Assembly: GCA_003446605.1 (NCBI GenBank)
Contig: DMDF01000114.1
Coordinates: 1 to 43,389, forward strand
Reading direction: 5' to 3'
DNA length: 43,389 bases
Origin: Anaerolineaceae bacterium
GTDB taxonomy: Bacteria; Chloroflexota; Anaerolineae; Anaerolineales; Anaerolineaceae
Position numbers and translations under genes: made by a program. The notes under the pieces were generated by a model that was not told the origin of the DNA, did no database searches, and saw nothing but the letters and a program-made list of their open reading frames with translations. Shown here piece after piece: positions 25,754 through 34,230 of the stretch. The first letter of the stretch is position 1. Each line of letters begins with the position of its first letter.

Positions 25754-26496
25754 GCTGCTTCAGATGTGATAAACTCGATGAACCTCATCAGATGTTGATA
25801 GTGTGAACCCTTCCAATACACCTGCCCGCAATCGGCACACTGAGAAAACTCGCTAAAATGGGCAAGAGTACCTGGTTCCAATTTTTCCTGCACTTCTGAC
25901 ACCGACACGGGGAAGAGATTTCCATTACAACGTACACAGCGTGTGAAGGGTTGAATATCATTGTTCAGTTGAAATCTTCGCATTAATTCCATCACTTGGC
26001 TGCGCGGATCTGTGGCTCGTACTAAATAGCCATGATCGATCTGGTTTCGCTTTAGTAAACCCCTATCTCTTGTAACACAAATACGTTTTTCATTTTGTGA
26101 GATGGTAGCCAACTCCGCATCGCTGTAATCATTGCGATACAGCACATCAAAGCCCAGCAGACGCATATAGGCTGCCAACCTGCCAAGATGGCAATCCATC
26201 ACAAAAGCGGTCTTACGCAAAGGTGTTGGATGCAAGGTCGAAATAGATGAAATATCCAATGATTCAAAAACCGGAAAAACGCTAATACAGTCGCCATCTT
26301 GGACCTGATAGGCGAATCCTATTGATACCCCATTAACAAGGATCAGATCCACTTCAGTATGAGGTATTCCACAGGATTCAATGAGATGTTTAACTGTTTG
26401 TCCGGCGGGAAATTCCACAGCAAAATTTGAAAATCGCCGCTGTGAGGGAAGAAAATCATTCAATTCCGCATAAAACCGAAATGTGACTCTATTCAT
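25750..26496 (-). CDS. Mut7-C RNase domain protein with N-terminal ubiquitin-like domain
   Basis: Start chosen at the ATG at 26496 (MNRVTFRFYAEL); the frame runs further up to 26604 but the extra 36 residues overlap the divergent Rieske gene and do not resemble the family. From this start, 248 residues: a beta-grasp ubiquitin-like domain at about 1-85 (GQTVKHLIESCGIPHTEVD), then Mut7-C from about 95 with a PIN-like acidic pattern (FVMDCHLGRLAAYMRLLGFDV, TRDRGLL). A zinc ribbon follows with CVRC at about 186-189 and CADC at about 221-224. Mut7-C proteins are predicted RNases; substrates in bacteria are unknown. No close partner other than the divergent oxygenase. Confidence 0.88.
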   Translation of the reverse strand: MNRVTFRFYAELNDFLPSQRRFSNFAVEFPAGQTVKHLIESCGIPHTEVDLILVNGVSIGFAYQVQDGDCISVFPVFESLDISSISTLHPTPLRKTAFVMDCHLGRLAAYMRLLGFDVLYRNDYSDAELATISQNEKRICVTRDRGLLKRNQIDHGYLVRATDPRSQVMELMRRFQLNNDIQPFTRCVRCNGNLFPVSVSEVQEKLEPGTLAHFSEFSQCADCGQVYWKGSHYQHLMRFIEFITSEAA

Positions 26497-26562
26497 AGGT
26501 GATAATCCTATTGTAAGATATGAAGAAACAATTAAGAGGGTTTTTCTACAGTCGAGGGAAGA

Positions 26563-27528
26563 ATGATAAGGAATAACTGGTACGCGATTCTGGATAGTAA
26601 ACAAGTTCCATCACACAAGCTAGTAGGTTTTCGCAGATTAGGTGAGAACCTGGTTTTCTGGCGTGATAAACAGGGTATGGTTCATTGCTACCGTGATTCC
26701 TGTCCTCATCGAGGGGCGGCGCTCAGTAAAGGAAAACTCATCCATGATTCCATCCAATGTCCTTTTCATGGGTTGGAATTCAATCCACAGGGAAACTGTA
26801 CCTATATCCCATCCTATGGCAAAAATGGGGTTGTACCCAAAGCTTTTCACCTGACAGGTTACCCGTTACGAGAAAAACATGGTTTGATCTGGCTGTGGTT
26901 TGGCGATGCTACAGATCCTTTACCTCCGATTAATTTTTTCCCTTCCCTCACGGGACATGACTACTCGTATGCTGGTTTTCAGGACCATTGGAAAACCCAC
27001 TATTCACGCGCTGTCGAAAACCAGCTTGACGTGGTCCATCTTCCATTTGTCCACCACAACACCATCGGAGCTGGAAACCGCCGCCTGGTAGATGGTCCCA
27101 TCGCGGAATGGGATGAAAGGGATGGAGACCTATTGAACCTGTGGGTCTTCAACCGTGTGGATGATGGCACTCCGCCTAAGAAAAGTTCCGAGCTGTCAAA
27201 ACCTGAAGGGCATCCATCTCTTCAGTTCCGTTTTCCAAACACTTGGCAAAACTGGATCAGTGATGATTTCCGGGTCTTTATCGCGTTTGTTCCTGTTGAC
27301 GAAGAAAATACTATCCTCTACATCCGTAATTACCAGCGCAGTCTTCGCATCCCCATTTTTCGGTCAGTTGTGAATACACTCAGTTTGATCGGCAGCTGGG
27401 TCATCGAGAGACAGGATAAACGCGTGGTGGAAACACAAGTTCCTCTTCGAACATATTATCGCATGCCTGAAATCTTGATTAGAGGTGATTCACCCATTGT
27501 TCTATACCGTAAACGAAGAGCTTTATAG
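26563..27528 (+). CDS. Rieske [2Fe-2S] aromatic-ring-hydroxylating oxygenase-like protein
   Basis: 321 residues. The Rieske cluster ligands are CPHRG (about 47-51) and CPFHG (about 66-70). The mononuclear iron site is in NQLDVVHLPFVHH (about 153-165), with two His and an acidic residue as in the catalytic domain of pheophorbide a oxygenase/choline monooxygenase-like families. It would hydroxylate or demethylate an organic substrate with O2 and an external reductase. An oxygenase is notable if the host is anaerobic, as the rest of the window hints. A GAGGGAAG site precedes the ATG; the divergent Mut7-C start is 66 bases away, and the gene converges on the PEPCK-like gene. Confidence 0.9.
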   Translation: MIRNNWYAILDSKQVPSHKLVGFRRLGENLVFWRDKQGMVHCYRDSCPHRGAALSKGKLIHDSIQCPFHGLEFNPQGNCTYIPSYGKNGVVPKAFHLTGYPLREKHGLIWLWFGDATDPLPPINFFPSLTGHDYSYAGFQDHWKTHYSRAVENQLDVVHLPFVHHNTIGAGNRRLVDGPIAEWDERDGDLLNLWVFNRVDDGTPPKKSSELSKPEGHPSLQFRFPNTWQNWISDDFRVFIAFVPVDEENTILYIRNYQRSLRIPIFRSVVNTLSLIGSWVIERQDKRVVETQVPLRTYYRMPEILIRGDSPIVLYRKRRAL

Positions 27529-27543
27529 AAAAGAAAAAACGAT

Positions 27544-29304
27544 CTATGAGCGGCTGCGGATCAGTTCGATCAGCTCCAAAGCTGCTTGTTCAGGTCCACT
27601 ATGTTCATGCCCAGGAATTCCAAGCATGGTGCGCAGCTGACCCACAAACAGCCCCTGCTCAAAGAAAGCGGTGAAGTAACTCTGTGCAATATGTTCATGA
27701 AGATCATGATATTGGGGGGGACCAAAGATGTTCGCGAAGTAATTTTCAACGATGCCGGTGGTGGTGGTGGTTCCTTTACTCATGACAGCACCCCTACGGA
27801 ATACCTGCAGCGCATCTTGCGGAGTCTGGAATTGTTCGATGGCTTTGTGAGATCCATCTACCTCCTCATAATTGTTGGCATATAAAACGGCATCCACTGG
27901 GATACCCTTGACAAGATATTCATAGCGCGTAACAGGCAGCACCACACGGGCATTGACTTGATCAGGGTTCATGATGATAGTGCGGTCGATCTGACCAAAT
28001 GCATAACCAGCCTGCAAATCATCCAAGCGTACAAAAGCGCCCATTTCTGTGCCGAATCCCAACACCTGCTCATCAGATGAAAGGGAAAACGACCCCATAT
28101 CATCCGCAACGATCAAAATCTCTTGAATCTCAGAAGAACGAATGCGCCGAAGCGCTTCGATAGTTTCTGATTTGCCTGCTCCCGAATCCCCCATCACTAC
28201 TAGCGAAAAAGGTTTGCAGCCATGCAAGGTAATGCGCACCATAGCTCCATGAAATGGCAGGAAGCCATCGCGCATACGCTTGATATTATGCAAGGTCAGG
28301 ATCATCTTCTTGAGGTATCCGAAATATCCAAATTCATCTTTATAGGGAATAGACCCGATCAGGCAGTTATTTTGCTCATCCTCATAAAACACCGTTTCAT
28401 TTCCATTCACATGCAGTGCTGATTCGGGAGGTGCCCCGTAGATAAAAATGGCATCCGGTTTGCGTTTCAAGTCTTCCTCATCCGCCAATTCGAAGAGATT
28501 GCACAAAGAAAATCCTAGTTCAAAGTAATCGAGACAGAAATACACCATGATGAGTAGTTCACCCACTTTGGCAGGGTAACACAGCCATTCGTTGGCAGGT
28601 AAATTCAGGGATTCGAGTGGGTTTTGCTGAACCTGCACGAATTGTCCGGTACGCTTATTCATGGGTGTTTTGAAGATCATGGGCGGGTAAATAAGAGCTT
28701 GCCGGATCACAAAAATATCCTGCAAGGAATCGTAAAGCCCACCTGCATAATTAATATGGTAGGGCAGCGCGATAGCACCGATCTCTGCGCCTGCACTCAC
28801 CTGGCGGTAGATCTTGGGATGATTCCCGGTGATATTTTCCTGGATGGTGCGGTAGGTGGAGCGCACAATATGCATGAGACTTTCCACCAGATCATTGAAA
28901 GTGCGGTAGGGTTTTTGATCAAATCGGTCGAACACAGAGTCGCAGATGATCAAGCGGTGCAAATGCCGCCAGTAATTATAGAGCTGCTCAACCAATTCAT
29001 TTAAAAGGAAGGGGTCTTTCAAGAAAGAAGACGAGCCCTCCACGATCTTGACCACTTTATCAGAAGGCAGACGAGTAAGGTAAAACAGGGTGTCGATCAA
29101 TGCTTCCAGCGATTCCCGGTCTACCTTCCCTTGTGGGAAAACAGCAAGCAGGGGGGATTGGCTTTCTTCTAAATTTTTTAGAAAACGCCACAAAACTTTT
29201 TCAAACAATTCACTTCTGATCAATTCTTCGGAATTATTGCAAACACGGTTTCTGACCCGCATGATGATCTTGTCTTTATAGAAATGAAATGATCCGTTTT
29301 GCAT
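27544..29304 (-). CDS. PEPCK(ATP)/HprK-superfamily P-loop protein, function unknown
   Basis: 586 residues. The C-terminal half has a P-loop GDSGAGKSE (372-380, Lys378), preceded by LPFHGAMVRI, followed by ADDMGSF and then GFGTEMGAFVRLDDL. This order recalls ATP-dependent PEP carboxykinase (P-loop, DD-type metal site, GG-strand) and HPr kinase (GDSGxGKSE). The first 300 residues are helical and unlike either. I recall proteins of this size labelled PEPCK in Chloroflexota and Firmicutes, but the oxaloacetate-site residues are not obvious, so I do not claim that reaction. A strong promoter (29358-29386) precedes it; it appears monocistronic. Confidence 0.6.
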   Translation of the reverse strand: MQNGSFHFYKDKIIMRVRNRVCNNSEELIRSELFEKVLWRFLKNLEESQSPLLAVFPQGKVDRESLEALIDTLFYLTRLPSDKVVKIVEGSSSFLKDPFLLNELVEQLYNYWRHLHRLIICDSVFDRFDQKPYRTFNDLVESLMHIVRSTYRTIQENITGNHPKIYRQVSAGAEIGAIALPYHINYAGGLYDSLQDIFVIRQALIYPPMIFKTPMNKRTGQFVQVQQNPLESLNLPANEWLCYPAKVGELLIMVYFCLDYFELGFSLCNLFELADEEDLKRKPDAIFIYGAPPESALHVNGNETVFYEDEQNNCLIGSIPYKDEFGYFGYLKKMILTLHNIKRMRDGFLPFHGAMVRITLHGCKPFSLVVMGDSGAGKSETIEALRRIRSSEIQEILIVADDMGSFSLSSDEQVLGFGTEMGAFVRLDDLQAGYAFGQIDRTIIMNPDQVNARVVLPVTRYEYLVKGIPVDAVLYANNYEEVDGSHKAIEQFQTPQDALQVFRRGAVMSKGTTTTTGIVENYFANIFGPPQYHDLHEHIAQSYFTAFFEQGLFVGQLRTMLGIPGHEHSGPEQAALELIELIRSRS

Positions 29305-29357
29305 GATAAACTCCGTTGTCCCATATTATAAGACATTGTCCTATTTATTGATGGGTT

Positions 29358-29386
29358 ATTATAGTTAGTTTTCTATGACAAGTCAA
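29358..29386 (-). promoter_or_regulatory. strong sigma-70-type promoter for the PEPCK/HprK-like gene
   Basis: On the - strand TTGACT (complement at 29381-29386) and TATAAT (complement at 29358-29363) with a 17-bp spacer, about 54 bases before the ATG at 29304. This is one mismatch from full consensus. Confidence 0.65.
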
Positions 29387-29427
29387 TAACCTCAAAAGCA
29401 ACCGCGTACCGCCGGGCATACAAATTC

Positions 29428-30177
29428 TCAATGCGATAAAATCTGAGAAAGGAACTGTTTTGTGCGATCACAGGCAGGATTATTAAAAAACACATCCGGC
29501 GCTGCTCTTTCGACGATCTTACCCATATCCATGAAGATCACCTCATCGGCAGCCGCTTTGGCAAATCCCATCTCATGCGTTACGATCACCATGGTCATAC
29601 CATCTTTCACCAGTAACAGCATCACATCCAGAACTTCCTTGATCATTTCAGGGTCAAGAGCACTGGTCGGTTCATCGAACAACATCACTTTCGGTTCCAT
29701 TGCCAGAGCTCTAGCGATCGCCACGCGCTGCTGCTGCCCTCCAGATAACTGTGCAGGGTAATTTTTGGCTTTATCCGCTATACCCACTTTGATAAGCTGC
29801 TGCATGGCAATCTTTTCCGCTGGTCCTTTTTTCATTTTCTTTACGATCCGCAGCGCCAGAGTGATGTTCTCAATGACAGTTAGATGACCGTAGAGATTGA
29901 AGTTTTGAAAGACCATACCAATATTGGAGCGGATGGCATTGATGCATTGTTGGTTCTCTGAAAGAGAGACTCCATCAACAATCACTTCTCCTTCTGTGGG
30001 ACACTCCAGCCAGTTCATCGCACGCAACAGCGTTGATTTTCCCGAACCGCTCGGTCCGATGATGACCAATACCTGTTTTGGAAATACTTTCAAACTCACC
30101 CCATTGACCGCTTCCACTGCGCCAAAATTTTTAGAAAGGTTTTTAATTTCAATCATGGGTTGTTTATTTTCTATCAT
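29428..30177 (-). CDS. polar amino-acid ABC transporter ATP-binding protein (GlnQ/HisP type)
   Basis: 249 residues with Walker A GPSGSGKST (about 38-46), signature LSGGQQQRVAIARALA, Walker B VMLFDEPTSALDP and switch His in VTHEMG. It powers uptake of a polar amino acid with the permease and binding protein encoded upstream. The start overlaps the permease end by 14 bases and is backed by an AAGGAAG site. Last gene of its operon. Confidence 0.95.
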   Translation of the reverse strand: MIENKQPMIEIKNLSKNFGAVEAVNGVSLKVFPKQVLVIIGPSGSGKSTLLRAMNWLECPTEGEVIVDGVSLSENQQCINAIRSNIGMVFQNFNLYGHLTVIENITLALRIVKKMKKGPAEKIAMQQLIKVGIADKAKNYPAQLSGGQQQRVAIARALAMEPKVMLFDEPTSALDPEMIKEVLDVMLLLVKDGMTMVIVTHEMGFAKAAADEVIFMDMGKIVERAAPDVFFNNPACDRTKQFLSQILSH

Positions 30178-31036
30178 TGCTGATCTTCCTTTCGACCAAT
30201 TTCAGCAGAAGTGATAATAACAAAGTGAGCGTTAAATACAAAACACATAAAATAGTGTACGCTTCTGCAAATTTAAATGAATGCCCGGTGTACAAACGGG
30301 CAATTTGGGTAATATCTCGGACCGCAAGTATCGAAACCAGGGATGAATCCTTCAACATTGAGATAAGATCATTCCCCAAGGCTGGAAAAACATTTCGCAC
30401 AGCTTGAGGGAGGATCACATGGCGCATCGCCTGCCAATGGCTCATACCCTGAGATCGCGCCGCCTCCATTTGTCCCTTATTGATGGATTGAATACCCGCT
30501 CGAAAAACCTCTGCCAGGAATGCACCATAGGTGATTGCCAGCGAGATAATAGCGCGTGTGTTCATAGAGACAGCTCTGTTGTTTACAGTTACCAGTTTCG
30601 CGCCCATTGAATCTAATCCTATTTTTATAAAAAAGCCACCAAGCGAACTGATCAGGTTCGTTGTTGCAGGAATGAGCACCAACGCGATGAAGAAAATGAG
30701 CACCAACAGGGGAACACCTCGAACAATCTCAACATAGATCGTTGCCACATTCCTCCAGAACTTGCTTTCCGAAACTCTTCCCAACCCAACCAACAATCCA
30801 ATTACCAAAGCAATGGTATACGCAATGAGAGTTGTGGTGATCGTGATACTTAACCCTGCTTTGATGACCATGAAAGCATCATTAAAATCAGGGTTAAATT
30901 GGATCAGAAGAAATGTTGCCATAATCACAATTCCAATAACGACCATCCACCAGGGGAAATCCTGTTTTTTCCCCTGTAACCCGGGGGACATTTCGTCTTT
31001 ATTTTTTTGAAACAATGTACTGTCTGTTACAGCCAT
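30164..31036 (-). CDS. polar amino-acid ABC transporter permease
   Basis: 290 residues from the ATG at 31036, chosen because GGAGG lies 5 bases upstream (the frame extends 4 codons further to 31048 through that site). A cytoplasmic N-terminal stretch of about 30 residues is followed by helices at about 31-50 and 60-85 and the HisMQ-family core, with the EAA loop at EAARSQGMSHWQAMRHVILP. A single permease gene implies a homodimer. It follows the binding-protein gene after a hairpin and overlaps the ATPase gene. Confidence 0.93.
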   Translation of the reverse strand: MAVTDSTLFQKNKDEMSPGLQGKKQDFPWWMVVIGIVIMATFLLIQFNPDFNDAFMVIKAGLSITITTTLIAYTIALVIGLLVGLGRVSESKFWRNVATIYVEIVRGVPLLVLIFFIALVLIPATTNLISSLGGFFIKIGLDSMGAKLVTVNNRAVSMNTRAIISLAITYGAFLAEVFRAGIQSINKGQMEAARSQGMSHWQAMRHVILPQAVRNVFPALGNDLISMLKDSSLVSILAVRDITQIARLYTGHSFKFAEAYTILCVLYLTLTLLLSLLLKLVERKISNDRK

Positions 31037-31055
31037 CAGTGCCTCCATCCAAATT

Positions 31056-31087
31056 CCGCCAGGTCAATTTTTTAATTAACCTGGCGG
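31056..31087 (-). terminator. intercistronic hairpin after the amino-acid binding-protein gene
   Basis: 9-bp GC-rich arms (31056-31064 and 31079-31087) with further A/T pairing around a T4 loop and no T-run after it. Such hairpins usually stabilise the abundant binding-protein message or partly stop transcription before the permease gene. Confidence 0.6.
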
Positions 31088-31105
31088 TATATGAGTATCT
31101 TGCGT

Positions 31106-31969
31106 TTATTGAATATCGTCGTAGGTGATCGTGAAATCAGGACCGAAGTACTTAAGGTTGATTTCAGCCAGGAATCCATTATCTTTAAGTTCCTGAATAG
31201 CAAGGTTAATGGGAGCTACCAGATCGCTACCTTTCGTGATGGGGAAACCCAATTGATCACTTGAGATGGAGGGACCGATCAATTCTACACTTTCGGCATT
31301 GGCGCCCATGTAACCCAGACCAGCAGTTTCGTCAATGAGTACCGCATCCACATCACCTGCTATAAGAGCCTGTACAGCGAATGGGAACTGTTCAAAAGCT
31401 TGAATGCGATCTTCAGGCAGGTATTGCACCGCAGTCTCATAATTGGAGGTTTGCGCTTGTGTACCGAGCATCAGATCAGGGTTTGCCACGAAATCATCCA
31501 AACTCGCAAAACGATCCTCGCCGATTTGAACCAGTAAGCGCTGTTCCACATTAACATACCCATCCGAAAAATCAACCTGTTCCAGACGGGCATCGGTAAT
31601 GGTAACGCCATCTCCTGCAGTGTCAATCAACCCTTCTGATACGGATTGGATCATGACCTCCCAGGCAGTTTCCACAAACACAGGTTTGCAGTGTAGCAAT
31701 TCACAAATCGCCGGCCACACTTCATAATCCCAACCACCCGCTTCGCCTGTTTCCGACGAGATGTAATTGAAGGGTAAATAGGCATTTTCTACCGCGATGG
31801 TCACTTCCCGACAATCCAGGTCAACCAAGGCATCTTCTGCGGTTCCCAGACATTCATAGGTTTGTCCTTCCATGCCGGCTTTCACTTCTTCTTCCCCGGA
31901 TGAGCAGGATGTTAGTACGAGTGCTGCAACCATAATGGCAGCTAAAACAATAATAGAGTTCTTTTTCAT
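31106..31969 (-). CDS. amino-acid ABC transporter substrate-binding lipoprotein
   Basis: 287 residues from the ATG at 31969; an AAAGGAGA ribosome site lies inside the six codons that an upstream ATG (31987) would add. A lipoprotein signal ends in LTSC with lipid-bearing Cys22. The mature part is a SBP_bac_3 domain: VTIAVENAYLPFNYI, GGWDYEVWPAIC, then ITDARLEQVDFSDGYV. Four cysteines in the mature part (CLGT...DCRE, CELLHC) could form disulfides. The ligand is a polar amino acid, not more precisely known. First gene of the operon, behind a terminator-bearing leader. Confidence 0.93.
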   Translation of the reverse strand: MKKNSIIVLAAIMVAALVLTSCSSGEEEVKAGMEGQTYECLGTAEDALVDLDCREVTIAVENAYLPFNYISSETGEAGGWDYEVWPAICELLHCKPVFVETAWEVMIQSVSEGLIDTAGDGVTITDARLEQVDFSDGYVNVEQRLLVQIGEDRFASLDDFVANPDLMLGTQAQTSNYETAVQYLPEDRIQAFEQFPFAVQALIAGDVDAVLIDETAGLGYMGANAESVELIGPSISSDQLGFPITKGSDLVAPINLAIQELKDNGFLAEINLKYFGPDFTITYDDIQ

Positions 31970-32047
31970 TTCTATCTCCTTTGGCATTTTATTTTATGTT
32001 TGACGTACACTGTTCCTTTCTCCGGGACACCTCCTGTGTGCTGATAA

Positions 32048-32081
32048 CAAAAGAGGCTTTCCGTTTGGAAAGCCTCTCCTT
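32048..32081 (-). terminator. leader terminator (possible attenuator) of the amino-acid transporter operon
   Basis: An 11-bp perfect stem (32052-32062 with 32067-32077) with loop GTTT lies between the promoter at 32193-32221 and the binding-protein start at 31969. On the - strand the 3' arm runs into TTTGTT. Because promoter and terminator both precede the first gene, this is an attenuator arrangement. Confidence 0.6.
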
Positions 32082-32095
32082 TTCAGCATTTGATT

Positions 32096-32182
32096 TCACC
32101 GCCACTCAAAACCGAGAATAGCTCCTCCAATCAGGAACTTGATTATGCTATTCGTTCGTTTAGAATGATTGTGGTTTTGCAT
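32096..32182 (-). CDS. possible leader peptide ORF (28 codons)
   Basis: ATG at 32182 to TGA at 32096, product starting MQNHNHSKRTNS and ending LGFEWR. It ends just before the leader terminator, as leader peptides do, but the predicted transcription start is only a few bases upstream of the ATG and there is no ribosome site or amino-acid run. It may be chance overlying a structured RNA: AGCAT/ATGCT and AATCA/TGATT pairings lie within the same stretch. Confidence 0.25.
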   Translation of the reverse strand: MQNHNHSKRTNSIIKFLIGGAILGFEWR

Positions 32183-32192
32183 ATAAGACGCA

Positions 32193-32221
32193 AATATACT
32201 AAATAAACATTATTTTGTCAA
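32193..32221 (-). promoter_or_regulatory. strong promoter of the amino-acid transporter operon
   Basis: On the - strand TTGACA (complement at 32216-32221, full consensus) and TATATT (complement at 32193-32198) with a 17-bp spacer. Confidence 0.7.
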
Positions 32222-32257
32222 GGTGATTACTTTTGTCGTATTTATTCATGACATTCG

Positions 32258-33199
32258 TTATTGCGAAATATATGTCATACGTTCTAAAAACCTCTCAACG
32301 AAAAGCCTGGCTTGAACATCAAGGGCTGCAAATCCGTTTTCTTTTTTCTTGTCATAGTTATAGAAATCCGCGAAAGTTTTGCCCATGCTGACTCCTTCAT
32401 TGGGGTCCACATCTATCACAAGATGCTGCATGGTAAGTAAGTCTGGTTGAAACATGGCTGCCAATGCCAACGGATCATTCAAGGCACAACCCATAACCTC
32501 CTGAGATTCCGAAAGGTACTCCATAACATATCGTGAAGATTTCACAATGAAATCGCTAATTGGGGTATTGCATTCTTCTATCTTTAACAGATCAGACCCA
32601 GTTAGCAATACCTGGTACGTTACATCCAACGGTACCAGCGTAAAGGGAATACCGGAGTGGAAGACAACATGCGCAGCATGGGGATCACAATAAATATTGA
32701 ATTCCGCCTGTGGCGTCATATTTCCACAGTGATTGATCGCTCCACCCATGATATAGATATGTTTCACGGCTCCAACGATCTCAGGGTATAAACGGACCGT
32801 CATGGCAATGTTAGTCAACGGTCCAATGGCTACGATATTGAGCTCACCGGGATCCTGCAAAACCAGATCGCGAATAAGCTCCACAGCATGCCTTGGATCA
32901 GGCTTTATCATAGGAGCAGGTAGTTCAGCGTAACCCAATCCTGTCTTGCCATGGGTTACTTCTGCATTGATAACCGGCAGGAGCAGCGGTCTTGCCATCC
33001 CTTTCGCGACGGGAATGTGGGTGGTTTTCATCAGTTCCAGCACGCTGAGTGCATTAATGGTCCCCTGCTCCATCGGGCAGTTCCCATTCACGATAGTGAT
33101 GGCTTCCATTTTTACCTCAGGGGAAGCCAGAGCATATAAAATGGTCAGCGCATCATCAATGCCTGGGTCCGTATCTAATATAAATCGTTCTTTTTTCAT
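32258..33199 (-). CDS. inosine-uridine preferring nucleoside hydrolase
   Basis: 313 residues from the ATG at 33199. The frame extends to 33223 but that start lies inside a terminator stem; GGAG lies six bases before 33199. The calcium-binding DTDPGIDDA motif (9-17) is complete, and the second signature AEFNIYCDPHAA lies in the middle. It splits nucleosides to free base plus ribose. Specificity is not predictable. It stands downstream of the nucleoside ABC transporter and the amidohydrolase gene, but a strong terminator separates it from the transporter genes, so it depends on read-through or regulation there. Confidence 0.95.
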   Translation of the reverse strand: MKKERFILDTDPGIDDALTILYALASPEVKMEAITIVNGNCPMEQGTINALSVLELMKTTHIPVAKGMARPLLLPVINAEVTHGKTGLGYAELPAPMIKPDPRHAVELIRDLVLQDPGELNIVAIGPLTNIAMTVRLYPEIVGAVKHIYIMGGAINHCGNMTPQAEFNIYCDPHAAHVVFHSGIPFTLVPLDVTYQVLLTGSDLLKIEECNTPISDFIVKSSRYVMEYLSESQEVMGCALNDPLALAAMFQPDLLTMQHLVIDVDPNEGVSMGKTFADFYNYDKKKENGFAALDVQARLFVERFLERMTYISQ

Positions 33200-33211
33200 G
33201 AGCACTCCGTA

Positions 33212-33258
33212 AAAAAGCCCCACAAGAAGGAGGAGAGAAAAATCTTGTAGGGCTTTTT
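33212..33258 (-). terminator. terminator between the nucleoside permease and the nucleoside hydrolase
   Basis: A 16-bp stem with one mismatch (33212-33227 with 33243-33258) and a 15-base loop; on the - strand it ends in a TTTTTT run just 12 bases before the ATG at 33199. Confidence 0.75.
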
Positions 33259-33276
33259 CCTAAAATAGTTGATTCA

Positions 33277-34230
33277 TCAACGAGATTCTTTCAAGTATGG
33301 ATTTCCAATATCCGCTGGACCACCACTTTTCTTGATAAATCCTGCCAAAGCAAACAGCGTCAAGAGATATGGTAGAGCCATGAATAGTTCACGGGGCATT
33401 ATGGTATCAGGGATGACTGTCTGCAGTGTTTTTTGCAATGCATCCATGAATCCAAAGAATATACACGCCAGGAATACACCGCCGGGTTTCACACCGCCGA
33501 AAATTACAGCGGAAAGGGCAATAAAACCACGCCCAGCCACCATATTCTCTGAGAACAGAGAAGTTTGAGATATGGAGAGATATGCGCCACCAATTCCAGC
33601 TAAAAATGATCCGCAGAGTGTTGCAATGTAGCGAATTTTTACCGGATTCTTTCCGACAACGGCAAGAGCCTTCGGATTCTCTCCTGCTGCTCGTAACCAT
33701 GAGCCCCAGGGTGTTCGATAGAAAACAATTTGCAGAATCACCGGTATGAGCAAGACTGGAATTGCAATACTGGATTGATCGTTGAAAATAGGACCCAATA
33801 CAGGAACATTTTCAAGAAATTTCATATGTAGTGTGGGTAAGGTATTTACCATAGGTGAGTTGCCGCCATGTTCAAAAATGACCTGCAGTAGATAGCCAGA
33901 AAGACCCACACATAATAGATAGATCGCCAGACCCGTGATGGATTGATCGCTGTGAAGTGAAATGGCAATGAAAGAGAAAAGTAAACCAACCAACATTCCC
34001 ACTATGCCCGCCGCTAATAACCCGATCCAGGGATTACCTGTAAAATAAGATCCCAATGCACCAGCCAGTGCTCCCATAAGCATGGTACCTTCAACACCGA
34101 TATTTAAAACACCCGAACGTTCTGTAATCATTTCACCCATACCAGCTAATATAATGGAAATGCTTACCCGAATGGTTGAAGCGAGCAGGGTTACATTAAA
34201 AATTGCTTGTAAAGTTTCAGACCAGTTCAC
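33277..34230 (-). CDS. nucleoside ABC transporter permease (NupQ/YufQ type)
   Basis: 317 residues with nine or ten hydrophobic helices and the family signature near the start of the core: MGEMITERSGVLNIGVEGTM. This is one half of a BmpA-type guanosine/purine nucleoside permease pair. It overlaps the upstream permease gene by 4 bases (ATGA). Ends at the terminator 33212-33258. Confidence 0.92.
   Translation of the reverse strand: MNWSETLQAIFNVTLLASTIRVSISIILAGMGEMITERSGVLNIGVEGTMLMGALAGALGSYFTGNPWIGLLAAGIVGMLVGLLFSFIAISLHSDQSITGLAIYLLCVGLSGYLLQVIFEHGGNSPMVNTLPTLHMKFLENVPVLGPIFNDQSSIAIPVLLIPVILQIVFYRTPWGSWLRAAGENPKALAVVGKNPVKIRYIATLCGSFLAGIGGAYLSISQTSLFSENMVAGRGFIALSAVIFGGVKPGGVFLACIFFGFMDALQKTLQTVIPDTIMPRELFMALPYLLTLFALAGFIKKSGGPADIGNPYLKESR

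Noticed and set aside
26497..26604. Upstream 36-codon extension of the Mut7-C gene
   Set aside because: It overlaps the divergent Rieske gene and does not resemble the ubiquitin-like domain that begins at 26496.
32096..32182. T-box reading of the GAGTGGCGGTG segment in the amino-acid transporter leader
   Set aside because: The T-box bulge sequence and stem I specifier features are missing; the terminator is not formed from that segment.
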